This document shows positions 35,159 to 42,489 of a DNA stretch of 64,000 nt, one piece after another. The stretch covers positions 1-64,000 of the forward strand of contig CANOIM010000010.1 of the NCBI GenBank assembly GCA_947566075.1, in the 5' to 3' direction. The stretch comes from an uncultured Eggerthellaceae bacterium. GTDB lineage: Bacteria; Actinomycetota; Coriobacteriia; Coriobacteriales; Eggerthellaceae. Position 1 is the first letter of the stretch. Every line of letters begins with the position of its first letter. The notes beneath the pieces were generated by a model that searched no databases, had not been told where the DNA came from, and saw only the letters and a program-made list of their open reading frames with translations. Position numbers and translations under genes: made by a program.

Positions 35159-35401
35159 CTACAGAGCATCCAGCGCAGGAATGGGTTCTGGAATGAGGTC
35201 AGGGACTTCAGGGAAGTCAGGAATAGAACCAAAGAGATCGAAATACCCTGGAGGCCAGCCATTGGCCCAACCATGATGAGATTCATTGCGTTTTTCCAGC
35301 ACATCCCGCGCATAGGCCGAGATGGACTTCCCCGCCGCTTCTGCATCCGCCCGAAGCTCCTCCATGGAGGCATCATCCATATACAAGGAAAGCTGTGCCA
35401 T
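35159..35401 (-). CDS. Ribbon-helix-helix antitoxin for the PIN toxin
   Basis: 80 residues. Residues 1-40 (LSLYMDDASMEELRADAEA, then KSISAYARDVLEK) have ribbon-helix-helix character. The C-terminal 40 residues are Pro- and acid-rich (WPPGYFDLFG, PDFPEVPDLIPEP), as expected of a flexible segment that wraps the toxin. GGGGAGGG precedes the ATG. Tandem repeats 30-50 bases upstream are probable operators for autorepression by the antitoxin and toxin complex. Confidence 0.75.
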   Translation of the reverse strand: MAQLSLYMDDASMEELRADAEAAGKSISAYARDVLEKRNESHHGWANGWPPGYFDLFGSIPDFPEVPDLIPEPIPALDAL

Positions 35402-35429
35402 TGTTCACCCTCCCCTCTTCAAGGTGATG

Positions 35430-35450
35430 CAAGTATATCACAAGTATATC
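35430..35450. promoter_or_regulatory. Tandem 10-bp operator repeats upstream of vapB
   Basis: CAAGTATATC occurs twice (35430-35439 and 35441-35450), an 11-base period, i.e. same face of the helix. Both copies contain TATACT on the minus strand, including an extended -10 (TGATATACT), so bound antitoxin would occlude the promoter. Confidence 0.6.
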
Positions 35451-35464
35451 TTGAAACTCCGTGG

Positions 35465-35500
35465 GAGCATAGATGTCAAAGCACCCGTCCCTTGTTCACC
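35465..35500 (+). repeat. REP-like motif A, left edge of accessory island
   Basis: Positions 35465-35494 match the right end of the RAYT element (38216-38245) at 26 of 30 bases in the same orientation. The part GCACCCGTCCCTTGTTCACC (35481-35500) is also a near inverted copy of motif B at 37343-37357. It stops seven bases before the esterase stop codon. Confidence 0.75.
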
Positions 35501-35507
35501 CTGCTCA

Positions 35508-36587
35508 TCAACCTAGATACTTTCGCAAGTACTCCTGCACCTTCTCCATATACTCGCGATACAGATCGTCGTCGTTTTGTAGGCCGTGGCCGGAATGTGG
35601 CAGAACGATGTAATCGTGGGGAACGCCCAGCTCAGTTAAGCGCGCGTCCAAGCGGACCGACGAGGGATAAGGGCACACGGTGTCGTGCATGCCGTACGCC
35701 ATAAGGGTAGGCGGCGCATCCGACGTGACCAGATCGGCCGCTGATACGGCACGCACCTTCTCCAAGTAGGCGCCGGACTCTATCTCCTGGGGCGTTATAG
35801 GCTCACCCGCGGCTATGGCACCCGACATCACACCGAGAAGGCTGGCTGCCGCCTCTGCATTCTGGTCGAGTCCGTAATTCGTCCAATCCTCGACGCGCAT
35901 AGACGCCGGCCCCACAGCCTCGAAGATGCACTTCAAGGGCACAGGCGCCTCTCCCGCATCGCGATAGGCGTATACGAGCGCCAAGCACCCGCCGGCAGAC
36001 CCGCCACCGATGGCCATGGCGTCTATGGGATACCCGTTTTCCCGGGCAGCTTCCACTACCACAGGTATGGCGTCGCGGATCTCCTCTGTTTGACTTTTCA
36101 CACTTGCAAGCGGGTTATCGTCGGAAAACAGCGTGTAGCTGATGGATGCGGAGACATAGCCGAGCGAACACAGCCAGCGGCACATGTCCGCATCGCCCGC
36201 CTTGTCCCCGGCTGTGAACCCACCCGGGTGCAGATACGCCACAAGGCCGTACGCGCCCTTGCCCTTATCGGCGGGAAGATACAGGTCGAACTTGTTCGCC
36301 GCACCATTGCCGTAGGCGATATCCAACCTCTCGGTTCCCACAGCATCCGACCAATCAACCTGGAAGTCCTTCGCCCATGACGGTTGGATCAACAGCTTGC
36401 TCGCCGCGCCACCCGCAAAGCAAAGCACGAATGCGCCCACGCACAAAAGTATGAACAGTCCGCGCCTGTCGGTATCCTTCTTGGTGCGTTTGGTACGTTT
36501 GTTGGCCTGATTGCCCCAATCGGCCCGGTTGGCGTGGTTTCCCTGATTACCCATACTGCCTTGGTCGACAGCCTCTTCGTGCCTCAT
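35508..36587 (-). CDS. Membrane-anchored alpha/beta hydrolase (esterase/lipase-like)
   Basis: 359 residues. A polar, Asn-rich lead (about 40 residues) and one membrane helix (LFILLCVGAFVLCFAGGAAS region) place the catalytic domain outside the cytoplasm. Catalytic features: oxyanion HPGG in VAYLHPGGFTAG, nucleophile Ser in GGGSAGGC, Asp in MHDTVCP and His in PHSGHGL, typical of the BD-FAE/HSL esterase group. Substrate unknown. Its ATG overlaps the stop of the 51-residue gene upstream (ATGA), so translation is coupled. The pair is divergent from a TetR gene. Confidence 0.82.
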   Translation of the reverse strand: MRHEEAVDQGSMGNQGNHANRADWGNQANKRTKRTKKDTDRRGLFILLCVGAFVLCFAGGAASKLLIQPSWAKDFQVDWSDAVGTERLDIAYGNGAANKFDLYLPADKGKGAYGLVAYLHPGGFTAGDKAGDADMCRWLCSLGYVSASISYTLFSDDNPLASVKSQTEEIRDAIPVVVEAARENGYPIDAMAIGGGSAGGCLALVYAYRDAGEAPVPLKCIFEAVGPASMRVEDWTNYGLDQNAEAAASLLGVMSGAIAAGEPITPQEIESGAYLEKVRAVSAADLVTSDAPPTLMAYGMHDTVCPYPSSVRLDARLTELGVPHDYIVLPHSGHGLQNDDDLYREYMEKVQEYLRKYLG

Positions 36588-36739
36588 AGGAGATTCCCGC
36601 CGAACAACGTGCCGCCAACCAGCACGTTCATGCCCCCGCGCACGGCCAAGCGGCCCAAAACGAACGCACACACAGCAAAGATAGCAAGAACAATGATCCT
36701 TCTCTTAGTGAAAAACTTCGATTTCAAATCTACTCCCAT
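36584..36739 (-). CDS. Small single-pass membrane protein (51 aa)
   Basis: Begins MGVDLKSKFFTKRR, then a membrane helix IIVLAIFAVCAFVLG, and a short Gly-rich tail. AAGGGAA lies just before the ATG at 36739. It is too short for confident family assignment and a longer frame upstream crosses the promoter and the TetR gene. Its stop overlaps the esterase start, and it shares the TetR-controlled intergenic region. It could be a partner or a membrane anchor for the esterase. Confidence 0.55.
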   Translation of the reverse strand: MGVDLKSKFFTKRRIIVLAIFAVCAFVLGRLAVRGGMNVLVGGTLFGGNLL

Positions 36740-36754
36740 TTCCCTTGACTTCGA

Positions 36755-36776
36755 CGATGGTACAAATATACCATCG
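36755..36776. promoter_or_regulatory. Operator between the esterase unit and its TetR regulator
   Basis: CGATGGTA-CAAATA-TACCATCG is a perfect 8-bp inverted repeat with six-base spacing, midway between divergent starts at 36739 and 36827. A further half-site GTACCATC lies at 36819-36826, next to the TetR start. Confidence 0.7.
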
Positions 36777-36826
36777 AGGAATACGCCACCCGGAAAATGG
36801 GACATTGCGAAGGGGTTTGTACCATC

Positions 36827-37333
36827 ATGGGAAACAAGGAGCGGCAAAGCTATGTGAAAGGGCAGATCGAAGATACCCTGATCGACCTGCTGAAAACACG
36901 CGAGCTGCGCTGTATTACCGTGAGCGACATCATTGCCGCAGCGGAAGTGAGCCGCAACTCCTTTTATCGCAACTACGAAGACAAGGAAGACGTGTTGCGG
37001 CAGCATATCGCCCGCATGCTGTTGGACTGGTCCGACCAGTACGAAAGCGTTGCGCGGGGTTCCAATGCCGAACTGTACGGCAGCCTGTTCGCCTACTTAA
37101 AGGAAAACAGCGACTTCTTCACGCTGCTAAGCGAGCGCAATCTGTTCCACCTGTTCCGCGAGGCGTATCTCGGGCAGTGGGGCGCACGGACAGAACTCAG
37201 CAACGCTGAGGCCTATGTGGTGGCGTTCGTCGCGGGCGGCACGCTTGGCTGGATAGAAGAATGGCTTGCGCGCGGCATGCAGGAATCGGCGCAAACCATG
37301 ACGGCGCTTCTCTCTGCCCAAGGCATGGCCTAA
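36827..37333 (+). CDS. TetR-family regulator of the esterase unit
   Basis: 168 residues from ATG 36827 (upstream AAGGGG). The N-terminal HTH has VSDIIAAAEVSRNSFYRNYEDKEDVL, close to the TetR family consensus, followed by a C-terminal domain resembling TetR_C_33-like ligand domains. It is divergent from the esterase and small membrane gene, with a perfect operator between, so local repression is likely. The inducer is unknown. Its stop is nine bases from REP-like motif B. Confidence 0.85.
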   Translation: MGNKERQSYVKGQIEDTLIDLLKTRELRCITVSDIIAAAEVSRNSFYRNYEDKEDVLRQHIARMLLDWSDQYESVARGSNAELYGSLFAYLKENSDFFTLLSERNLFHLFREAYLGQWGARTELSNAEAYVVAFVAGGTLGWIEEWLARGMQESAQTMTALLSAQGMA

Positions 37334-37342
37334 CGTTCAGAA

Positions 37343-37357
37343 GTGAACAGGGGACGG
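37343..37357 (-). repeat. REP-like motif B
   Basis: GTGAACAGGGGACGG is the near inverse of motif A at 35481-35500, so cassette 1 (esterase, small protein, TetR) is enclosed by an imperfect inverted repeat. Confidence 0.65.
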
Positions 37358-37372
37358 CTTATCGGGGGTAGG

Positions 37373-38248
37373 TGTCAGGGGTCGGGTGCATTGACACCAT
37401 GCCATTCCTGGACCATCATTCCCATTGTCAAACACCGACGCCGAGGATGATGAAGATGGGAAGAACACCGCGCGAGCGGAGCAATGCGGATATCTATCAT
37501 GTTTTCGCTCGAGGGGTAGGCCGACAATGCATCTTCGAGGATGAGGAAGATCATGAGCGCTTCTTGGAGATGCTCGTCCAGAAAGCGGATGCATGCGATG
37601 CGAAGATCTTGGCTTGGTGCCTCATGGGCAACCATTTTCACCTGCTCGTTAAAGCGAAGCTTGACGATCTATCCAGCCTGATGAAGCGGCTCGAGGTGGC
37701 TTACGCTCAGCATTTCAATGATCGATATGACAGGGTAGGCTGCCTATTCCAAGGTCGCTTCAGCAGCGAGCCCATCGCAGATGAATCACAACTTCTCGCC
37801 GCTGTTCGCTATGTGCACGCAAACCCACAGAAAGCTGGGATCGCACGATTCGATACGTACCGATGGAGCAGCTATAGCGAATATGTCGACAAGCGATCCA
37901 TCATCGATCCAGCCTTGGTGCTCGACATAACGGGTAGCGTCAAAGGATTCATCGAACTTCACCGAGTGCAAGATGTCGAAAGGGAGTTCATGGATGAGAG
38001 TTCATATGATGGCAAACCGAAGCGACGCCATCCCCCTGATAGCGAAGTGCGAGAGGAGCTCACCTCAAAGCTTGGGAAGAGCTGGAGGACGAAGCTCCCT
38101 GCCCTTCCGAAGCAGCAACGGGATGCAGTCCTCAAGGAGATGAAAGCGCAAGGTGCATCCATCCGTCAGCTAGAGAGGATAACCGGCATAGGACGTGGCA
38201 TCGTCCTCAAAGCGTGAGCATGGATGTCAATGCACCCGACCCCTGACA
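37373..38248 (+). mobile_element. RAYT element with 24-bp terminal inverted repeats
   Basis: A transposase gene is enclosed by a perfect 24-bp inverted repeat: 37373-37396 (starts TGTCAGGGGTCGGG) and 38225-38248 (exact complement). Each end also has TGTCA/TGACA able to form a small hairpin. The right end is followed directly by the stop codon of the neighbouring TetR gene. No target duplication could be recognised. The ends resemble REP palindromes that RAYT enzymes recognise. Confidence 0.8.
37456..38217 (+). CDS. REP-associated tyrosine transposase (IS200-like, Y1 HUH)
   Basis: 253 residues from the ATG at 37456 (ATGs at 37447 and 37450 are also possible). HUH nuclease features: His-x-His in MGNHFHLLVKAK, an upstream beta strand with IYHVFARGV, and the catalytic Tyr in RYVHANPQKAG. 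A C-terminal helix-turn-helix-like region (IRQLERITGIGRGIVLK) is typical of RAYT proteins and absent from classic IS200. RAYTs process REP hairpins. It is intact, with no frameshift. Confidence 0.88.
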   Translation: MGRTPRERSNADIYHVFARGVGRQCIFEDEEDHERFLEMLVQKADACDAKILAWCLMGNHFHLLVKAKLDDLSSLMKRLEVAYAQHFNDRYDRVGCLFQGRFSSEPIADESQLLAAVRYVHANPQKAGIARFDTYRWSSYSEYVDKRSIIDPALVLDITGSVKGFIELHRVQDVEREFMDESSYDGKPKRRHPPDSEVREELTSKLGKSWRTKLPALPKQQRDAVLKEMKAQGASIRQLERITGIGRGIVLKA

Positions 38249-38902
38249 TCACGTAAGCACTTGATAACCGAAGAGCTGTATGACGATGTAGCGCTCAAGC
38301 GATTCGCGGTAGCCAGGCACGGGATACCCGGCTACCCGCGCAGCTTCCAACTGGATTGGAAGCGGATGCGAAGCGGGATAGAGCCCCGCAACGTAATTCG
38401 ACAAGTCCACCAGGAAATCCGCCGCATGTTCGCGATCCCAGAAAAAGCCGTGCTTCACCAGCAGCTCCGACGCCTTATCCATCGCCTCCAAGATCTGACG
38501 TTTGCACGAGACCAGGCACTCTAGGCTCACATTGGACTCGACGAGGCTGGCAAGCAAGGCCCCTATCCGCCCGAAGTCCTCATGCTTAACAACGAGCCCC
38601 GCCAGCCGCTTCGCGGCTTCCTCGACTTCACCACTGAGAGCAGCGGGACGAATCGCCTCCATATCGGCGAGCATCTCGTGCAACGAGCGCACATAGAGAA
38701 GAAGCAGTATCTCCTCCTTCGAGCGCACGTAATGAGAAAGATTCGCGCGGGAATAGCCGAGCCGCTCCGCGATGGCAGCCATCGTGATCTCGCGGTAATG
38801 CCTCTCGTCAAGCAGCGCTTCGGTCACATCCAAGATGTCTGTGAGCCGCTGGTCCTTCTGTTCCTCGGTTCGTGCCCTTCGGTATTCGCGGCAACCGGTC
38901 AT
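38249..38902 (-). CDS. TetR-family regulator of the aldo/keto reductase
   Basis: 217 residues from ATG 38902; a TTG at 38929 would lie inside the operator. The HTH reads ITMAAIAERLGYSRANLSHYVRSKEEIL, a TetR-type recognition helix. The C-terminal ligand domain is not further classifiable. It is divergent from the reductase; two palindromic operators overlap both its own start region and the reductase promoter. Its stop codon overlaps the last bases of the RAYT right end. Confidence 0.87.
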   Translation of the reverse strand: MTGCREYRRARTEEQKDQRLTDILDVTEALLDERHYREITMAAIAERLGYSRANLSHYVRSKEEILLLLYVRSLHEMLADMEAIRPAALSGEVEEAAKRLAGLVVKHEDFGRIGALLASLVESNVSLECLVSCKRQILEAMDKASELLVKHGFFWDREHAADFLVDLSNYVAGLYPASHPLPIQLEAARVAGYPVPGYRESLERYIVIQLFGYQVLT

Positions 38903-38922
38903 CTTCTCCTCGTTCCGTGGGT

Positions 38923-38951
38923 TTGACAAGTTGCAATGTGCAACTTATAGT
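38923..38951 (+). promoter_or_regulatory. Reductase promoter with operator O1 in its spacer
   Basis: TTGACA (38923-38928), 17 bases, TATAGT (38946-38951) is a near-consensus promoter. The palindrome AAGTTGCA-ATG-TGCAACTT (38928-38946) fills exactly the spacer, so a bound TetR dimer would exclude RNA polymerase. Confidence 0.8.
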
Positions 38952-38960
38952 GTCTTCATC

Positions 38961-38979
38961 ATGTTGCATTCTGCAACTT
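38961..38979 (+). promoter_or_regulatory. Second operator O2 downstream of the reductase promoter
   Basis: ATGTTGCA-TTC-TGCAACTT repeats the O1 half-site TGCAACTT with the same three-base spacer, centred 33 bases (about three turns) from O1 and covering the predicted transcript start. Confidence 0.72.
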
Positions 38980-39002
38980 ATTCTAGAAGAGGGGTGATTC
39001 TC

Positions 39003-40190
39003 ATGCAATTCAGGACCGATCAAGGGTCCGACCGCGAATTGTCGGCACTCGGCTTCGGATGCATGCGATTCCCTACCTTGGGCGGCCGCATAGACATAGA
39101 TGCCTCCGAGAAGCTGATCTGCGCTGCGGTGGAAAGCGGCGTGAATTACCTCGACACCGCCTATGTCTACAACGGCAACGAGGCCGCTCTAGGGGAGATC
39201 TTCGCCCGCAACCGCGGCCTTCGTGGCAAGGTCAACTTGGCCACCAAGCTGCCTATCCCCCGCTGCCAGTCGCAGGACGACCTTAACAAGTATCTCTCGC
39301 GTTCCCTAGAACGGCTTAAGACCAGCCATGTGGACTACTACCTCGTCCACAACGTGACGAGCATGGCCGCTTGGAAACGACTGGAGGAGCTGGGCATCCG
39401 GGAATGGGTGTCACGCCAGAAGAGCGCGGGACGCATCGGCCGAATCGGGTTCTCGTACCATGGCTCCGAAGCCGACTTCCCCCAGGTGCTCGATTCCTAC
39501 GGCTGGGACTTCTGCCAGATCCAGTACAACTACATGAACGAACACTACCAAGCGGGAACGGCCGGACTCAAAGCCGCGGCCGAACGCGGCCTTCCCGTCA
39601 TCATCATGGAGCCGCTGCTCGGCGGCAAGCTGGCAAGCGAACTGCCAAGGGCGGCCAGAGAGATGCTCGAAGACGTGGGGATAAGCACGAACCCCGTGCG
39701 TCTAGCCTTGCGCTGGGTATGGGACCATCCCGAGGTGACCGTCGTCCTTTCGGGCATGAATACGATGCAGCAGCTCGAGCAGAACGTCGACACAGCCAAC
39801 GAGGCGCTTCCAGGATCGCTCACCGCGGCGGAAGGGCGCGCGATCGAGCTGGCCTGCGAATCCATAGCCGCAAGCTACAAGATCCCATGCACCGGCTGCG
39901 GCTACTGCATGCCGTGCCCCCACGGCGTGAACATCCCCATGGGCTTCGCCGCTTACAACACGTCCTTCTCCCATGGATGGATCCAGGGAATGCATCAGTA
40001 CGTTACCGCATCGGGCGCCATGGAGGACAACATCCGCCTTGCCAGCGACTGCGAACAATGCGGAGCATGCAAGGAGAAATGCCCGCAGCATATCGACATA
40101 CCAAAGAGCCTTGCCTCAGTAAGGCGACGGCTTCAGGTGCCTGGGCTTGCAACCATCATACGCCTCGGTGCACGCATGATGACACGGTAG
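39003..40190 (+). CDS. Aldo/keto reductase with C-terminal Fe-S clusters
   Basis: 395 residues. Residues 1-290 are an aldo/keto reductase barrel: GFGCMRFPTLGG, the catalytic Asp/Tyr region NYLDTAYVYNGNE, Lys in LATKLPIPR and His in YLVHNV. The last 100 residues carry two clusters of cysteines (CTGCGYCMPCPHGV and CEQCGACKEKCPQHIDIP), the arrangement of 4Fe-4S binding AKRs common in anaerobes. Electron donor probably ferredoxin-linked rather than NAD(P)H alone. Divergent TetR regulator; RBS AGAAGAGGGG. Substrate unknown. Confidence 0.87.
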   Translation: MQFRTDQGSDRELSALGFGCMRFPTLGGRIDIDASEKLICAAVESGVNYLDTAYVYNGNEAALGEIFARNRGLRGKVNLATKLPIPRCQSQDDLNKYLSRSLERLKTSHVDYYLVHNVTSMAAWKRLEELGIREWVSRQKSAGRIGRIGFSYHGSEADFPQVLDSYGWDFCQIQYNYMNEHYQAGTAGLKAAAERGLPVIIMEPLLGGKLASELPRAAREMLEDVGISTNPVRLALRWVWDHPEVTVVLSGMNTMQQLEQNVDTANEALPGSLTAAEGRAIELACESIAASYKIPCTGCGYCMPCPHGVNIPMGFAAYNTSFSHGWIQGMHQYVTASGAMEDNIRLASDCEQCGACKEKCPQHIDIPKSLASVRRRLQVPGLATIIRLGARMMTR

Positions 40191-40245
40191 GCCGCAGCAC
40201 CTCGCACACGCCAGCGAATCATGCAACGGAACAGGTAACGTCCCT

Positions 40246-40260
40246 CCGTCCCCTGACATC
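40246..40260 (+). repeat. REP-like motif E, right edge of accessory island
   Basis: CCGTCCCCTGACATC matches 38236-38250 in the RAYT right end at 14 of 15 bases, same orientation. Cassette 2 (TetR, reductase) therefore sits between direct copies. Confidence 0.65.
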
Positions 40261-40272
40261 CTGTGCGCTTTC

Positions 40273-40761
40273 TTAGCTTGCAGGATGATAGAAGATGAGG
40301 ATGTCCTCAAGGACGCCTTCGCCATTGCGAAAACCCTGAGGAATGATGCCCACCCGCGTGAATCCCAGTTGCTCATAGAGGGAGATGGCCCGCTGGTTGC
40401 TGGCTACGACCGCATTGAACTGAAGGCCCGTGAAGCCATGGGCGGCCAGCTGATCCAGGCTGTCTTGCACCAAGGCGCGGCCGATGCCTTGCCCCCGAGC
40501 GTCTTGAGCCACCGCATAGCTGGCATTGGCTATATGGGCACAGCGCCCTACGTTATTGGGGTGCAAGATGTAAAGGCCGCAGATGCATCCTTCGTCATCT
40601 TCGGCCACGGCCGTGCGCGTTTGGCTCTGGAAGAACGCGAGCGCCTCCCCATCAGTGGAGAGAGGGCTGATCTGCGGAAAGGCATTCGCCGCAGCCACCA
40701 CTTCGTTCCAGATGGCCCGCAGAGCACTCACATCATTCGGCTGGAATGGCCTGATCCTCAT
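40273..40761 (-). CDS. GNAT-family N-acetyltransferase
   Basis: 162 residues. The acetyl-CoA signature is ARGQGIGRALVQDSLDQL, with NAVVASNQRAISLYEQLGF as the C-terminal GNAT motif. Overall closest to phosphinothricin/amino-acid acetyltransferases. Substrate unknown. RBS AAGGGAGCG. Confidence 0.85.
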   Translation of the reverse strand: MRIRPFQPNDVSALRAIWNEVVAAANAFPQISPLSTDGEALAFFQSQTRTAVAEDDEGCICGLYILHPNNVGRCAHIANASYAVAQDARGQGIGRALVQDSLDQLAAHGFTGLQFNAVVASNQRAISLYEQLGFTRVGIIPQGFRNGEGVLEDILIFYHPAS

Positions 40762-40806
40762 GGATTCGCTCCCTTATCACAGCATGGTTGCCATCGTGTA
40801 CGCCCG

Positions 40807-41430
40807 TCATGCACAACGCAAGAGGGCGATAGCGCTCAACCGGCCGTCTTCGATATCAACAAGGGCCACATTGTGGCCACTCCCATTGCGACTGCGGGTA
40901 GGTGAACCTGGGCACAGCACGACCGTATCATGGTCAAGCTCCACCTTTGGGACATGGGTATGGCCGTGAATGGCAAGCTGCGGCAGAGCTGACACCGCGG
41001 GCATGACCAACGGCGGCCGTCCATGCAGGGCAAGGCGCAGGTCAGTAGGCATATGGGTCATGACCATGCTCACGCCCTCATAGGTCAGGCTGCGAAGGTC
41101 ACGCACGTCACCATCAGAGCACCAATAGGGTGTGAGGTCATTGTTGCCCAACACTGCCACCGTGCGAGCGATGGCTCCAAGCTCATCCAGTGCGCTTTGG
41201 GCTCCTATGTCACCAGCATGCAGGATCAGATCACAGGGCTTCATCTCAAGGACCGTGGCAGGAACCTCCGAAAGCGAAACGCCTCCCTTTTGGTCAAAGG
41301 CCACCTGCAGGCACTGGACGCAACGACCCTGCAGCTCTTGAGCGCTTCCTTCGCCGCTGAACAGATCGAAGACCTCTTGGGGGAGCGGGCCATGGGTGTC
41401 GCTCACGATGCCGATGCGCTTGCAGGTCAT
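40807..41430 (-). CDS. YfcE/MJ0936-type metallophosphoesterase
   Basis: 207 residues from ATG 41430. Di-metal motifs: IGIVSDTHGPL (DxH), LILHAGDIGAQ (GD), VLGNNDL (GNND) and AIHGHTHVPKVE (GHxH). An insertion (about residues 18-60) containing two Cys follows the first motif, where family members are usually compact. Likely a phosphodiesterase; substrate unknown. Confidence 0.85.
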   Translation of the reverse strand: MTCKRIGIVSDTHGPLPQEVFDLFSGEGSAQELQGRCVQCLQVAFDQKGGVSLSEVPATVLEMKPCDLILHAGDIGAQSALDELGAIARTVAVLGNNDLTPYWCSDGDVRDLRSLTYEGVSMVMTHMPTDLRLALHGRPPLVMPAVSALPQLAIHGHTHVPKVELDHDTVVLCPGSPTRSRNGSGHNVALVDIEDGRLSAIALLRCA

Positions 41431-41498
41431 ACCGCCTTCTTTCACGCTAGATGCCAGGAAGATAGCTTATCATCCCTGCTCCCCTGGCATTCTTGAAG

Positions 41499-41969
41499 CT
41501 ATTCGGGTAGCTTGCAGACATCCACCCAGGTGCTGCCAGGTAGGATGCTCTCCAGTTCCTCAGGCGAAAGCGCGATAGCGCTGTTGGAGCTACCACAAGC
41601 CGGGTAGACCACATCGAAGCGGCGCAGGGATCCATCCAGATACACGCTGCATTCCTCATTCACGCCGAAGGGGCACACGCCACCCACGGCGTGGCCGATG
41701 CGCTCTTCGGCCTCATCCGCTGAGAGCATCTTCGCCTTGCGTCCGAAAACCTCCTTGAACTTCGGGTTGGCGATGCGCGCATCCCCCGCGCACACGATGA
41801 GGGCAACCTCATCTCCCAGATCGAAGGAGAGCGTCTTGGCGATGCGCGCCGGTTCGCACCCCACTGCCTGGGCAGCCAATTCCACCGTAGCGCTTGAGGT
41901 TTCGAACTCCATCACGTCATCCGCCCGGCCATAACCTGCAAGATGGCTCTTCGCTCGTTCCAGCGACAT
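41499..41969 (-). CDS. YbaK/EbsC-type aminoacyl-tRNA deacylase
   Basis: 156 residues. Family fold with IAKTLSFDLGDEVALIVCAGD (catalytic Lys and GD block), KMLSADEAEERIGHAVGGVCPFG and a C-terminal GSTWVDVCKLPE. These proteins hydrolyse mischarged Pro-tRNAs (for example Cys- or Ala-tRNA-Pro) in trans. RBS AGGAGAGGAT. Confidence 0.85.
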   Translation of the reverse strand: MSLERAKSHLAGYGRADDVMEFETSSATVELAAQAVGCEPARIAKTLSFDLGDEVALIVCAGDARIANPKFKEVFGRKAKMLSADEAEERIGHAVGGVCPFGVNEECSVYLDGSLRRFDVVYPACGSSNSAIALSPEELESILPGSTWVDVCKLPE

Positions 41970-42014
41970 ATCCTCTCCTTAGCTTCAGAAGTCCAGTAGC
42001 GATGCTTACGGCCC

Positions 42015-42488
42015 TTAGCGGTTGTCCACCTTCTCAGGGTAGAGGTCATGTTGGGAGAGCCGCTGCCAGGCCACGTCCTCCCAGGGCGTGCCCGGGCGGC
42101 CGTAGTTGCAATAGGGATCTATGGAGATGCCCCCGCGGGGCGTGAACTTCCCCCAAACCTCGATGTACTTCGGATCCATCAGCGCGATGAGATCCTTCAT
42201 GATGATGTTGATGCAGTCCTCATGGAAATCCCCATGATTGCGAAAGCTGAACAGGTACAGCTTCAGGCTCTTCGATTCCACCATGCGCACATCGGGCACG
42301 TAGGAGATGTAAAGGGTGGCGAAATCAGGTTGACCGGTTATGGGGCACAGGCTGGTGAATTCGGGGCAGTTGAACTTGACGAAGTAATCATTGCCCTGAT
42401 GCTTGTTCTGGAACGTCTCCAGCACCCCGGGATCGTAATCAGTGGGATATTCCGTCTTCTGGTTCCCCAGCAAGGTCAGCTCAGCCAT
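42015..42488 (-). CDS. queF: preQ0 reductase QueF
   Basis: 157 residues, the short type I QueF. Active Cys in FTSLCPITGQPDF, substrate pocket ESKSLKLYLFSFRNHGDFHE, with the family QueF motif E(S/L)K(S/A)hK(L/Y)Y. It reduces 7-cyano-7-deazaguanine to preQ1 with NADPH in queuosine synthesis. The start ATG lies directly after the queC stop. It is the last gene of a queD-queE-queC-queF operon. Confidence 0.95.
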   Translation of the reverse strand: MAELTLLGNQKTEYPTDYDPGVLETFQNKHQGNDYFVKFNCPEFTSLCPITGQPDFATLYISYVPDVRMVESKSLKLYLFSFRNHGDFHEDCINIIMKDLIALMDPKYIEVWGKFTPRGGISIDPYCNYGRPGTPWEDVAWQRLSQHDLYPEKVDNR

Positions 42489-42489
42489 C

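Noticed and set aside
34742..35401. CRISPR array or phage attachment site near the tRNA-Leu and accessory genes
   Set aside because: No regularly spaced direct repeats, no integrase gene and no duplicated tRNA end were found.
36584..37006. 140-codon minus-strand frame upstream of the esterase
   Set aside because: Its first two thirds overlap the TetR gene and operator; only the last 51 codons, with a start and membrane helix, look real.
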